Positions 1-12,232 of a DNA stretch of 64,000 nucleotides are shown piece by piece. The first letter of the stretch is position 1. Each line of letters opens with the position of its first letter. Below the pieces are notes generated by a model that saw only the letters and a program-made list of their open reading frames with translations, was not told the origin of the DNA and searched no databases. Source of the stretch: Myotis daubentonii (Eukaryota > Chordata > Mammalia > Chiroptera > Vespertilionidae); assembly GCF_963259705.1 (NCBI RefSeq), contig NC_081842.1, forward strand, positions 36,793,796-36,857,795. Direction: 5' to 3'. A program made the translations under genes and the position numbers.

Positions 1-1662
1 CGTAGACATTCATCTTTCTATTTTTAGTGGGTACTTTGTGTCCAGGATTCAGAATTCCTGAATCCCTGACCATAAAATATCATATTAATAGCACTCCAAT
101 ACAATAATGACTTCTACAGTATTGACAATAACTAAATATATTTTAAAATTCAGGCAATTATGCAGAAAGCATAACCTATACCCATCTCCCAAAAAGAACA
201 AAGTAAAAATATTTAGATTAACAAGTCAAAATGAATTGGTACCTAGGTTTATTTAGGTAAAGGTTCTAAACTTCATTCTGCTTATGTTGAATTCTTGTGG
301 ACACAGAGCCATGATTTTTATTTTTATGACCTGGGCCTAAAACATTACATAAAGAAAAATTATCTTTTATCTGATAAATATTACATGAAACTTATTAAGC
401 AACAATTATCCATCAGGAACTATTTTAGACCCTGAAGGGCTGGACTAGAGTACAACCTGTTAAAAAACAAAAACAAAAACTGCACCCCCAACCTCAGGAA
501 TCAAAGACAGGCTAAATATGCAACATGGGATTTTTACATTTTAAACTTGTATCAAGAATTTTATATCAATACAAATGCAACAAGCATTGACAATCGGACC
601 CTTCTTAGATCACTAATAATTTATATTATTCTCTTATCCTCACCCCAACAGCTTTGAGGCCCTGGAAACATAATTATAATAATACAATCTCTGCTCTTAG
701 TTCAGCATCTGAAGAGAACTACCTCTCTGGCCAGTAGAATTTCACACAGCCCTTCTACATGTATACTCACCTTCTCACTCACTAACTCCAGTGTGTCCCT
801 GACCCAGTTCTGACTGCTTCTTCTTCATTCATGTAGGTCATCTCTCTGCCTATTCTCATCCAGCCCAGCTTGAGCCATGACTATTCCCAGTTGTGGGCGT
901 GGACTTGCCCAGCACCTGTGTTCCTCTGAACTCCATCCGACCCACCGTGGGCTGCCAGGCTCTGCCCCTGGGCATGCTACCTGCTGGGCAGACACCTGGC
1001 TCGCCATTTGCTTGGCTTCTCTTGTGCCCTGGCTGTTCTCTTCACATCCACCTCACCATCCTCTCCCATGTCCCAACTCCCTGGCTGTAAGAGCATGCAC
1101 ATAAATCAGCATTTACTTGTTGACACTCATAAACATTTCACACAAAAATATTCCATTTTGTAAGCCAAGAAACAAAATGAAATCAAAGACATGTTTAAAG
1201 GGTAATACATTCTTAGTCTTGACTATTTAAAGTTGAGGGATTTAATAAGAGATACGTTTTCTCTTTTATCTTTATTTGAGATATTAAGACAAAGTTTTAG
1301 AAGAACTAAATAAATGACATGCTGTTTGGATCACCACAGGCTATGGAAAAACACTGTGTAAAACCCAGTTAGTAAATCTCCAAACAGTCAATTAGCACAC
1401 CAACATGAGCAGTGAGTGGACCTCACAGCCTTTCGCAAGCAAATACAGTAATTAAAAACAAATTACTGTGTAGCCTAGATGTGGTGTTTTACATGTACCC
1501 CCCCCCCCTGCCAACCAGCAGCTAAATTCATTCCAAGACTGCCTGGCCAAATAGCTGCTTCCCCATTGGTCAACTGAGGTTTCCTATGTGAGTACCTTTT
1601 GCAAGAATCCAATCAGATTTGGCCTTTTGTTCTCAGAAGGAAGCAGATCTTCCAGAAGACTC
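1..1662. other. AT-rich sequence without recognisable gene
   Basis: No open frame with coding character and no repeat I can name. There is a short C homopolymer near 1499-1508. The 60-75 codon frames around 825-1104 overlap on both strands in a mildly GC-richer patch and look like chance. Confidence 0.6.
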
Positions 1663-1681
1663 AAGAGTGGGTATCTCCAAA

Positions 1682-2852
1682 ACAGCCTGGTACTGGCACA
1701 AGAATAGACATATAGATCAATGGAATAGAATAGAGAACCCAGAAATCAACCCGAACCACTATGCTCAATTAATATTCGACAAAGGAGGCATGAACATACA
1801 ATGGAGTCAAGACAGCCTTTTCAATAAATGGTGTTGGGAAAATTGGACAGATACATGCAAAAAAAAATGAAAGTAGACCACCAACTTACACCATACACAA
1901 AAATAAATTCAAAATGGAAAAAGGACTTAAACGTAAGATGGGAAACTATAAAAATACTAGAGGAATCCACAGGCAACAAAATCTCAGACATATGCCAAAG
2001 CAATTTCTTCACTGATACTGCTCCTAGGGCAATTGAAACTAAAGAGAAAATAAACAAATGGGACTACATCAAAATAAAAAGCTTTTGCACAGCAAAAGAA
2101 ACCATCAACAAAACAACAAGAAAGCCCACTGCATGGGAGAACATATTTGCAAATGTTATCACTGATAAGGGTTTAATTTCCAACATTTATAGGGAACTCA
2201 TACAACTTAACAAAAGGGAGATAAACAACCCAATCAAAAAATAGGCAACGGACCTAAATAGATGTTTTTCGAAAGAAGACAGAAGAAGGCCAAAAGACTT
2301 ATGAAAACATGTTCAAAGTCACTAATCATCTGAGAGATGCAAATCAAAACAACAATGAGGTACCATCTCACACCTGTCAGAATGGCTATCATCAACAAAC
2401 CAACAAACAACAAGTGCTGGTGAGGATGTGGAGAAAAAGGAACCCTCATGCACTGCTGGTGGGAATGCAGACTGGTGCAGCCACTGTGGAGAACAGTATG
2501 GAGTTTCCTCAAAAAACTAAAAATGGAACTCCCATTTGAACCAGTGATCCCACTTCTAGGAATATATCCCAAGAAACTAGAAACACTAATTAGAAAGGAT
2601 ATATGCACCCCTATGTTCATTGCACCACAATTCATCATAGCTAAGATTTGGAATCAGCCTAAGTGCCCATCAGCAGATGAGTGGATTAGAAAACTGTGGT
2701 ACATCTACACAATGGAATACTACGCTGCAGTAAAAAAGAAGGAGTTCTTACCATTTGCAACAGCATGGATGGAACTGGAGAGCATGCTAAGTGAAATAAG
2801 CCCGTCAGAGAAAGATAAATATCACATGCTCTCACTCATTTGTGAAATATAA
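1682..2852 (+). pseudogene. L1 ORF2 C-terminal remnant
   Basis: Three frames must be read in turn: about 1682-1870 (motifs like [17 protein letters not shown] and [10 protein letters not shown]), 1828-2244 (like [16 protein letters not shown] and [10 protein letters not shown]) and about 2310-2852 (like [20 protein letters not shown] and WYIYTMEYY). These are the conserved C-terminal blocks of mammalian L1 ORF2, downstream of the reverse transcriptase domain. Frameshifts near 1850 and 2280 and in-frame stops (for example the TAG right after IKK at about 2245) make it inactive. The reverse transcriptase catalytic core is absent because of the 5' truncation. Confidence 0.92.
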
Positions 2853-3115
2853 TGAACAACATAAACTGATGAACAAAAACAGATCCAGAGACAGAGAAGC
2901 ATCAATCAGACTGTCAAACCTCAGAGGGCAGGTAGGGGAGGGTGGGGGTAAGGGAAAGAGATCAACCAAAGGACTTATATGCAAGCATATAGGCCTAACT
3001 AATGGGCACAGACAACAGAGGGGTGAGGGCATGAGTCGGGGCGGGGGGAGGAAGAGGGTAACATAGGGATAAGGACACATATGTAATAACTTAATCAATA
3101 AAAATTTTTTTAAAA
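2853..3115 (+). other. L1 3' UTR and A-rich tail
   Basis: Purine-rich sequence with G runs (about 2920-3060) followed by AATAAAAA and an A/T-rich tail. A G-rich polypurine tract is typical of mammalian L1 3' UTRs. Confidence 0.85.
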
Positions 3116-3130
3116 AAGAGTGGGTCTCTC

Positions 3131-3963
3131 TCTGGATCAATTCAGCCTCAGTCAGAGACTATTCTTTGTGCTTCACTTCAAAGAGGCTGGAGATATTATT
3201 TCAACACCGGAATAGAATACCTGGTTTCTAACAAGAAAATAATACTACCTCCTATTTTTCCTACAGGTAATTGTAATTAGGAAAAGGAAAACCAGCCATT
3301 GGGTTTTGACAGCTTCATCAAAGGCCCTTGGGGAAAATTAAAGAAAAATGCCTAATTTATTTTCTAAGATATAAATAAGTCCTTAAAATCAGGTCAAGTG
3401 AAATTTATTCTTTTATTTTATGATTGATTTTGCACACGTGTATCTACATGTAGAAGGCTAGAATTAAAAGAAAAAAATTCACTGCTTGAATGTTATAGCT
3501 GAGGAAATTGAGACCCAAGGTCATAGAAAGGGGAAAGCAAGGCAAATTGTGACAGACTTTCCACAACACATTACTCTGAGTGAATTTATGTTTATGTTTG
3601 TACTCAAAAATGTATAGATTTCAGGTGCATGAACATAGATACCTAAATAACTCCTCACATGCATTTTTATGTATGACCCTCACCTTCTCTAATTAGGAGA
3701 GTCAAATCACAAAGAATTTTGTTAACAGGAGCACATTTATTTTGTGTCACAAGAGAAATGAAACCCCAGCTATGTAGATGTAGGGTGTTTTTTTCTCTTT
3801 ACAAATTTGTAACATTTAATCATCCATTCAGTGAGCACTTATTTAACATTATCCGTATGCCAGGCATGTAGACAGTGAATTTTATGAAAGAAAAGTATTA
3901 GTAGACTTCAACTCCTGAGACAAAGGCAATTATCAGCAGCTCATTTCTAGTGCTGTGGTAAGC
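3131..3963. other. Unique AT-rich spacer, possible ancient LINE scrap
   Basis: No gene seen. Around 3815-3870 a stretch resembling the very common mammalian CR1/L2-type sequence reading 'gagcactta...atgccaggca' occurs; too short to assign. Confidence 0.4.
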
Positions 3964-3975
3964 AGGATTCTGAAG

Positions 3976-4452
3976 GCCTTAGCCCAGTGATGGTGAACCT
4001 ATGACACACGTGTCAGAGGTGACACGCGAACTCATTTTTTTGGTTGATTTTTCTTTGTTAAATGGCATTTAAATATATAAAATAAATATCAAAAATATAA
4101 ATCTTTGTTTTAGTATGGTTGCAAATATCAAAAAATTTCTATATGTGACATGGCACCAGAGCTAAGTTAGGGTTTTTCAAAATGCTGACACGCCGAGCTC
4201 AAAAGGTTCACCATCACTGTGCCTAGCCAGTGTAGCTCAGTTGGTTCAGCATCATCCCATGTACCAGGAGGTCACAGGTTCAATTCCAGTCAGAACACAT
4301 GCCTGGGTTGCGGGCTCGATCCCTAGTAGAGGGTGTACAGGAGGCAGCTGATTGATGTTTCTCTTTCTCATCAATGTTTCTCTCTCTCTCTTCCTCTCCC
4401 TTCCCCTCTCTCTAAAACCAATAAAAAAAAAAACATTGTTTTTAATAAAAGA
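3976..4452 (+). mobile_element. VES SINE, split by a hAT insertion
   Basis: tRNA-derived bat SINE. Its first nine bases are at 3976-3984 and the rest at about 4220-4452 (tRNA-like head with TAGCTCAGTTGG and GGTTCAATTCC, then the GGAGGCAGCTGATTGATG segment, a CT-rich stretch and an A-rich tail). The 12-bp target duplication AGGATTCTGAAG at 3964-3975 and 4453-4464 brackets the whole composite, so the SINE inserted first and the hAT element later jumped into its 5' end. Confidence 0.88.
3985..4219 (-). mobile_element. Non-autonomous hAT element, copy 1
   Basis: 235-bp element with terminal inverted repeats beginning CAGTGATGG and ending CATCACTG; interior AT-rich, no transposase. A second copy in the opposite orientation lies at 39616-39851, which defines the family inside this window. 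It is embedded in a VES SINE. The 8-bp target duplication here is imperfect (CCTTAGCC against TGCCTAGC). The strand is given relative to copy 2. Confidence 0.88.
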
Positions 4453-7423
4453 AGGATTCTGAAGAGTGAGCTAAACACAGAATGAAAGAGTACTTGTGTA
4501 CTATTTTCACTGATCACAAGGAACGTAAGAATGGTAGTAAATGTGTTACTTAGATGACATTCCTATTGTAGGACTATTGTTCTAGCTCTAATATTCTTTA
4601 TAGATTCTATCACCTATATTTCTTTCTGTTTAAATATTTTCCTGAAGTTGTACAAAAGGAATGGTTGATTGTGGATAATTGCTTTTTGCTTTGTTCCAAC
4701 ATGAAAATAAGAAATGAGAGAATACATGGAGTTAGAAGAGGGGTAGTAGAAATGAAAGGCAATTAAAAACTACTAGTTTGTTTAATGAGGAGGTATTTCC
4801 TGAATCAGGGTTTTCTGGTTGGAGCTACAGACCACACTAAAAATCATTGCTCTGCTGCTTCAGCTACTGGGACAAAATATGAGGAACATTTCTGAAAGGC
4901 TCTTTATTATAAAACCTTGTTTTTCCTTTATGACTTATAATAGTGATTTATTGAGAAAATCCACTCCTTCCTCAATGATAAATGCAGTCTAATCTTCAAG
5001 CTTATAACATTTTCTGAGTAACTTTATCAAATCAATGAGTCTTCATCAAAATGAAATCGCAAGTATACATTAAATATGTGTTTAAGCGGGAAAAGAAAGA
5101 AAATCAAAATGGTTCTATTATTTCCCTGTAGAAAGGCTTATGTAATCAGCACAAGTCTTCTGATGGTGGTTTCTTTAATCATTTGGTTGGTATAAAACCA
5201 TAAGTGACATGCCCTCAAAATCATGAGCAGAAGCCAGGAAGTCAATATTAAGTTCACTGTAAGAATATGATGAATTTGCACTATTGTCTGGTCTCATTAT
5301 ATTTTTTGTCACAAAAATGAGTTATCACAGAACTATAATGTCTAGTATGTTCTCCTTTGTAATACATTCTTATTCGCATGACAAGAATTACGACAAGAGG
5401 AGAAAACGGACAAAATTAATCCACCCTCATGACAGAAAATACTGCATCAAATTAACTTGTGACAGGCAAGTATTTTTGTGAAGGCATTTATTGATGGCAT
5501 CTGTCTTATCAGTCTACCTACATCAGTTCTTTATGTGCCTCATCAAAGATCTATCATGGGTAGAACATCTTCTGAAAATAGTTTAGATGTAAAGAAAAGA
5601 AACCGGGTCATTTTATACATGATCTTTGAGGGAAATCCCTAACTAAATCAATAACTTGGATTTTATAGAATTTCTCTTGAACAAACTCCATCCAATGCTA
5701 TCCTTTTTTTGAGAACTTTCTACTTCTGGATTTGGCAGGAGAAATTTATTTTCAATTATATTTCAGGGTAAAAATGGGAATAGAAACATTTAAAATAATT
5801 CATTCATTCATTCTTTAAGGTACATTTGTTTTCTGCCTTGGATCTAAGTAGTAATCAACATAGAACATTCTTATGACAAACCAAATGAGCTGAATGAGAA
5901 AATGCAATGTAATCATTCTATGCAAGAGGGAAATAATGTTGAGGATCAATGACAATAGTTGAATATAATTCATACTTGCTCACATATGAATACTTCAGAC
6001 AAAGGTGGGAGGAATGCATGATGGAGAGATTTTCTAAAAAAAAAAAAAAGTGCAGCTATGTGTGAAGAAGCAGAAAAGCCACCAGCACAGACAAAAAGTT
6101 ATCTTCAAAAAGTTACTTATTGGGAAGCATTTACCCCAGGAAATCCCCAAAGTCCAGGCTCTGGCTCACCACACTGAAATTTAGAAGCTCAGATATGCTT
6201 ACTGTACAAGAAAGTTCTCCAATACTTATGAGTCAAACCAGAAGACCAGTTGTTGTTTTTTGTCTGTATTGCTTAAAATGATCACTGTACTGAATACATT
6301 CATTTTCAATGACTCATATAAGAAGATCATATATGTTTTAATTATTTTTAAAAGTACCCAGAAACCTAAATGGAAAAAGTGTTTCTCTTATCATGAAAAA
6401 AATTAATTACTATACTTTTGTGTGGGGAAGTAATATCTCTAAGGAATTATGACAACTTCCACATCATGGCCCTATTAACTCTCATTTGGATATGAATCTA
6501 AGTTAGATGATAAATGAGAAAAGACACCCTTGGAACTAATCAGATCCCCAGTGATTATGCAACTGCAGACACAGCAGAACACAAATTCCTTAAGCGGGGT
6601 TCTCATTTACTGATGCCTAAAATATCTTTGCTGGTCTCCGTTAGCCAGAAAATATAATTTAGTACGGTATTGTATGTTCATACCGAATTATATACCATTT
6701 GATTTTCTTCCAAGGTGAACACAGGCAGCATTTAGCTCAAGTGCCATTTCTGTAGGAAGGTGTGAAAGAGGTATGACAAATTTACACAAACAGCAAAAGT
6801 CAGATTTTAAAAGTTTGGTTCAGGCTTGGTTTTAAATTATCCAGTGTCATTAAAACACACAAATAAGATATCTACTCTTCCAGGTAGATGGGCATTTACC
6901 ATTTTAATTACCTGTTTCTTGTGGGAAACACACACTAATTACCTGACCTAAATTTAGAATGAAAGTTTGGAGGCTGGATTCATTATTCTGAGGACTCTTG
7001 TCTGTGCTTAAATGAAAAACTGTAATGAACTAGTCAAACCAAATTGAATTTAAGTGCTTTGGAAATTGCTTAATATTTTTAACCAGTAGAATCATCTGTC
7101 TTCTAAAGAAACGGGCATATTCATTACAAACAATTTTCAAGATTGACTTATTACAGAGGCATATGCTCTGTTAAAATAATTTAAGATTTCCTTTTACATT
7201 TAAACAAAAGAACATCATGTAAATATGTGACTCACTTGTCCAACTCATTGTGTTGGTACATTATGATAAGCTTCGCAATATTTCATCACCAACAATAATA
7301 AAGCAGGCTACAGTAGTGATTTAAAATACAGTGAATGTAATAAAGCCCATTATAGCAATTTTACACTGAGAAAACTAACTGCAGGTTAAAAAATTAGGTG
7401 GATTCCATTAAAAATACACATAG

Positions 7424-7424
<1 letters not shown>

Positions 7425-7454
<30 letters not shown>
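7425..7454. repeat. (CA)n microsatellite
   Basis: Uninterrupted CA dinucleotide run of about 15 units. Confidence 0.95.
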
Positions 7455-7457
<3 letters not shown>

Positions 7458-8421
7458 ATAAGCCTAACATGATAAAATACTGTGTCTAAGGGGAAAACAA
7501 AATAATGTAACTAAATCCTTGAATTCTAAGTCTTTTATAATCATGCAAATGTTGGTCTTCATCAGCATTCTTACCTCTGCACAATGCGTTCCTCAGCTAA
7601 GGAAATAATGTAAGATGCCACCATTATTTGTGATACTTCTATACTTTTAGATTTTGATAATCCTTTACATATCTTTAAAAGTTAGGGGCTACTCTGCCAT
7701 TGGCAATTACTTTTTAGTAAAGTATAAGTACATCATTTTCACATCACTGTTGTCTCTAAAATTATTCAGTCTCATATTTTTGGCCAAAGATAATGGGTCA
7801 TAGTCTATTCATTTGGGGATAACACGTGTCAGCTAATAACTCTCCCTTCCCCCATACTCACTTGCTGCCTTGCAGACATCTTTTTAAACTTGTCCTGAAT
7901 CCAATTTCATGATTTGAGCTATAAGTGCTGGGCCATCTTCTTCTTTATATATCTCTGGACATAGCCTCCCCATACATCTCTAATTATACTGGGACATTCT
8001 GGATGAAAAACCAAGACTTTTTTACTAGTTTCCATGTAAAATTAACTCAAGACTAGCTAGACTTACTAGGGTTGAGGTAGGGCATGTTCTCCTATCATCT
8101 CCCAGTTCTACCTGGTCTCTCTTTCTCATCATCTCTAATCTCTCCCTCCTCCTCAGGAACAACAAGCAGAATTTCTCTCTTACCCAGCCCTACAGCTCTA
8201 TCCAGACCTCATACCTCAGCTTCCATCCTGAGCAATAATCAAATCATGTTACCAAAATCTCTTACATTCTCTTTTCTTAAGAGGAATCCCGATGAGACTT
8301 AATCTCATGACCTTTCCATCACCCTCAACTCCATGAACACAAATTATTTTCCTTAAATGTTTATTAAATGAACACTTTATTTAACATGTGGGAGCTTACA
8401 CAAAGCTGCTCAGTTTGAAGT

Positions 8422-8465
8422 AAATTAATTAATTAATTAATTAATTAATTAATTAATTAATTAAA
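8422..8465. repeat. (AATT)n microsatellite
   Basis: About 11 uninterrupted copies of the self-complementary tetramer AATT. Confidence 0.95.
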
Positions 8466-9392
8466 AGATCCTGATACCAATTCCCTGTTGTATTTGCTGG
8501 GAAGCTTAGGAAAAGCACACAGCTTTCCAGCTCTCACTTTCTTTATCCAGAAATGAGAACAATAAAATGCAGTTACATTAAGTCAGAAATTAGCTATGAG
8601 AGAGAAAGTGTGAGAATCAGAGAGAAATAACAGTTCAAGTGAAGCAGTAATTCTATCCACTATTTGACTCTGAAGTTACGCCCATCCATGCTAAACCCCT
8701 TGACATACACTTGTTAAACCCCCGGGGGAAAAAATGGGTAAATGATTCTACAGGTCTCTTGGCCTTTGACAAGTAAAACATTGTTTAGATGTCCCAGCAA
8801 GCTGGTGTAATGATATCTTTGACATTCTCAAAAAGACACTGAGAAATTAATAGAGAATGACTGGGAAACACTGAATAGTAGAGAGTTGTTAGAACTGATA
8901 AAATTTTTCTCTAAATGATGTTGATAAGGAAGAGTCTAGTCTTCGTATTAAAATTTTTTTTTTAATTTGTTGAAGTATCTGTGGCAGGGAAATAATAAAT
9001 GATTTAATTTCTGAATTTGATCTCATTAAATTATATACAAAAACATCATATGCATTATACACATATTGTTTTCATGACTAAAGAATTTGTTGTAGAATTT
9101 ATTTAACTATATTGGCCCTATTTCCATAAAATTTTATTTGTATACAAATATCCAGGAGTACATCTAAAGAGTAATAGAGTTAGAAAAAATACATAAGGTT
9201 TTTTAGTCTCATACTTTCATTCCTAGCCAGGAAATTGAGATATAAAATAGTTGCATTTCACTACCCAAAGCGTGAATAATAATTTAAAATTCTTGACTGC
9301 TAGACTAGAACATTCATGATCCTCTTTCATCTCTTCCATCAGTGATTCTCAACACTATTTGCATATTAGAATCAACTGGGGAGCATTTTTTT

Positions 9393-9783
9393 TTGTATTG
9401 CTTAAAGTATTACAAAGGGTATTACATATGTGTCTTTTTTTCCCCCCGCCCTTGACAGTCCCCTAGCCTCTCCTCCCCCCCAGTGTCTTATGTCCATTGG
9501 TTATGCTTATATGCATGCATACAAGTCCTTCGGTTGATCTCTTACCCCCCCTCCCTCCTGCCCCCCAACCCTCCCCGGCCTTCCCGCTGCAGTTTGACAA
9601 TCTGAGGCAGCTCTGCCTCTGTATCTATTATTGTTCAAAAGTTTATAATGGTCTCTATTATCCATGAATGAGTGAGATCGTGTGGTATTTTTCCTTCATT
9701 GACTGGCTTATTTCACTTAGCATAATGCTCTCCAGTTCCATCCATGCTGTTGCAAATGGTAAGAATTCCTTCCTTTTTACAGC
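9393..9783 (-). mobile_element. L1 3' end, reverse orientation
   Basis: Reverse complement of an L1 tail: poly-T, pyrimidine-rich 3' UTR with long C runs, then the antisense of the terminal ORF2 codons (tttcacttagcataatgctc region, about 9710-9760). Flanked by an AGCATTTTTTT duplication (left 9382-, right 9784-9794). Heavily 5' truncated. Confidence 0.88.
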
Positions 9784-10390
9784 AGCATTTTTTTAAGTCA
9801 TACCCAAGTGTCACCCTAGAGATTCTAATTGAATTGGTCTAGGGTGGGTTCTGTCATCTACACTTGTTTGAAAGCTCACCAAGTGATTCTAAACTATAAC
9901 CAGAGTTAAGATCCTCTGGCCCTTTGTTGTATGCAGTGCTAGGCCATTTACCTTAAACTCCATGGAACTGGAGGCAGGAAGCAGGAAGGAAAGAATACAC
10001 ATTGAGATGAAGTCTGCCCTAGTGTCCCTTGGAGAGCTTACTCAAAGCCTGAGCTCTAATTTACTGGTTCTCAGATCATGTTCTCACTGAGCACTATCTA
10101 AATATGTCACCACTAACATCAAATTCAGAAGACAATATTAAGCCAATAGGATGGCATGTTCTGGATTTAAAGATTTACTCCTAGAATTATTTCTAAGTCT
10201 TTGACAGATATTAAAGATCACCTCTGCTAAAATCTGTCAAAAGATAATATCTGATTAAGTACACAATTGTATATATATTCTCTTTAAGTTTTTTATAGTA
10301 ATATTTTATAAGTTTTGCTTATCCTATATAATAAAAGGCTAATATGCAAATCGATCGAACTGTGGAACAACTGGTCATTATGATTTACAC

Positions 10391-10409
10391 TGACCACCAG
10401 GGGGCAGAC
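10391..10409 (+). promoter_or_regulatory. CTCF-like motif in Helitron A
   Basis: TGACCACCAGGGGGCAG matches the vertebrate CTCF core (CCACCAGGGGGC) closely. Motif match only; occupancy is unknown. Confidence 0.6.
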
Positions 10410-10496
10410 GCTTAACACAGGAGCTGGGCTCACGACTGGGCCAGAAGCTGGACTCACAGCTGACAAATGCAGCGGCCGTGGTGGTGGGAGGGCTAA

Positions 10497-10564
10497 GGAT
10501 GTCCGACTCATGGCTTAGTCCCGATCCCTATGGGGAACGGGACTAAACCATCAGTCGGACATCC
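10497..10564. repeat. Internal hairpin of Helitron A
   Basis: Inverted repeat with arms of about 27 bases: GGATGTCCGACT...TTAGTCCCG pairs with CGGGACTAA...AGTCGGACATCC around a loop of about 14 bases. A related hairpin sits in the Helitron at 39929-40396. Confidence 0.85.
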
Positions 10565-10647
10565 CCCAAGGGCTCGCAGACTGTGAGAGGGCACAGGCCA
10601 GGCTGAGGGACCCCCGAGTGCATGAATTTTGTGCACTGGGCCTCTAG

Positions 10648-12019
10648 TTATCCAATAAGCTTCATGAATTTCTGGTGTATTACTACCTAAACAAAGTGAG
10701 AATCACTAACCTACTAGTAATTCCTTAATCTGTACCCCTTCTTGATTTCAGTTTTCAAATCTAGTAATCCTGTAGTCCTTTGGACTAAAATTATCTTGAT
10801 AGTAGTAGATAATAAAAAATATATTTATTGAATTGAATTTATTTCCAATAATCTATTAGATATTTTCAATAATTATTCATAATTTTCTCAGCTTTGTCTC
10901 ATTCACTTCATCTTCTCTCTAAAAATCCTAGCATAGCTAAGAGTTAAAAAAATAAACTGCAGTGATTTGATAAAAAGAAAAGCAACTACCAAGCTCTGAA
11001 GTTAAGAGTAAAAAATGCCTGGTTTGGTCAGCAAAAGGCAGAAATTAAGTATAGTGCATGAAGGGGAAAAGATGATGGGAGAGCTAAGATATGAAGCAAA
11101 AAGGCAACCACCTAACCATTAGCTTATTGTCAAGATTAAATGACATCCTGTGTCTCCTAGGAGTTTCTTATCTGATTAGATTTCATGTTAAACATTATCC
11201 TGATGGTTTTTACAACCACTAAATTTGGCGATAAAGTTCCCAATCTACACCAGCTGCCACATTACAATTCTTGAAATACCACTTACAATTTCTTGTTCAA
11301 AAAATTATATTAACCATCTTTTGCTAGATGACCTTTAAAGTTGTGCAATCCTATCCTGATTAACATTTCATCCCTTTATTCTCATTGGTGGGGAAAAAAA
11401 ATAAGGCCAAAGTCACAAAGTAGTAAGTAGCAGTAAATATTTTGTCCAGGACTTGAACTTAAATCAGTCTAAACTATGTTCCTCCGACATACCTAGAGAG
11501 CTTTATAGAGGGGTAATATTGTGGTTATGGTGGCATTTGCACTGGACTTGGAATACATTGGATTTGGAAAAGAAGGGAGAGAAAAAAAATTGAGATAAAA
11601 AGGATATTCATTTTATCCACCTAGCAACACTGATATTTTGGGAATTATGTCCCTGCCCCACCCCCCAAAACAAGCCTATTGTGAAGATAGCATATTATCA
11701 GACATGACCCTGCCATCCTGGCTATAGCTGAATGATCTAGGGATGGGCTGACCCAAAGTTGGACCAAACAGAGCCCTTCCTAAGTTCTGAATGGTAAAAT
11801 ATATGTCCTCAAAAGTGCTTGCCATGTAGGATTCTTTTAATTATATATAAACTAGAAATATGGTAGTCTCTATATTACATACTACTCACTTCTCCCAACA
11901 CTAATAAACACACAAAGATGAGTTTATGTAGATTAATTTTTAATGCAATAATAAATCATCTCACTTTTTTAAAAATTTAATGACTATCATTGAACTTGCT
12001 CAGAAAGCAAGTGCCAACA
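10648..12019. other. AT-rich spacer
   Basis: No gene. About 11370-11475 weakly resembles a reverse MIR (aaggccaaagtcacaaagtagtaagt... pattern of the MIR antisense core). Confidence 0.4.
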
Positions 12020-12232
12020 GTATCCTGAATATATGTATATAAGCTATGCAGTTTCCATGTGGTAGGCAATAGTCAGATGTGGCTATTTAAATTTAAATAA
12101 CAATTTCGTTTCATAGGCACACTAACCACTTTTCAAATGCTTAATTGTGACATGTGGCTAGTGGCTACTGTGTCATACAGCACAGTTCAGATTATTTTCA
12201 TCATCAAAAATGCCCCTTTGAACAGTACTGGT
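12020..12232. mobile_element. Ancient hAT-Charlie-type fragment
   Basis: Contains 'gatgtggctatttaaatttaaat' -type sequence and 'catgtggctagtggctactgt', the characteristic inverted phrases of an old mammal-wide hAT-Charlie MER element (MER3/MER33 group; exact family uncertain). Degenerate, no coding. Confidence 0.6.

Larger units (their letters stand above)
1679..3115 (+). mobile_element. 5'-truncated LINE-1 (L1) insertion
   Basis: The element holds the C-terminal part of L1 ORF2 (reverse transcriptase/endonuclease protein), a G-rich 3' UTR and an A-rich tail ending near 3115. It is flanked by a target-site duplication: AAGAGTGGGTATCTC at 1663-1677 and AAGAGTGGGTCTCTC at 3116-3130. Retrotransposition by target-primed reverse transcription commonly leaves such 5'-truncated copies. 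Its orientation is plus. The divergence and broken frames suggest moderate age. Confidence 0.93.
4465..9381. other. Long AT-rich region without gene
   Basis: No exon-like frame. It contains a CA microsatellite (7425-7454) and an AATT tetranucleotide repeat (8422-8465); otherwise no repeat I can name. The longest frames (65-72 codons near 5284 and 8084) show no recognisable motif. Confidence 0.6.
10322..10647 (+). mobile_element. Non-autonomous Helitron A
   Basis: Starts TCCTATATAATAAAAGG after A, ends with the 3' hairpin (GTGCATGAATTTTGTGCAC) followed by GGGCCTCTAG and host T. These are the hallmarks of HeliBat rolling-circle elements: 5' TC, 3' CTAG, A/T insertion site, no target duplication. 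It encodes no Rep-helicase. It contains an ATGCAAAT octamer (10344-10351), one CTCF-like motif (10391-10409) and an internal hairpin (10497-10564). Confidence 0.95.

Noticed and set aside
2234..2638. 134-codon minus-strand frame
   Set aside because: Antisense shadow of L1 ORF2.
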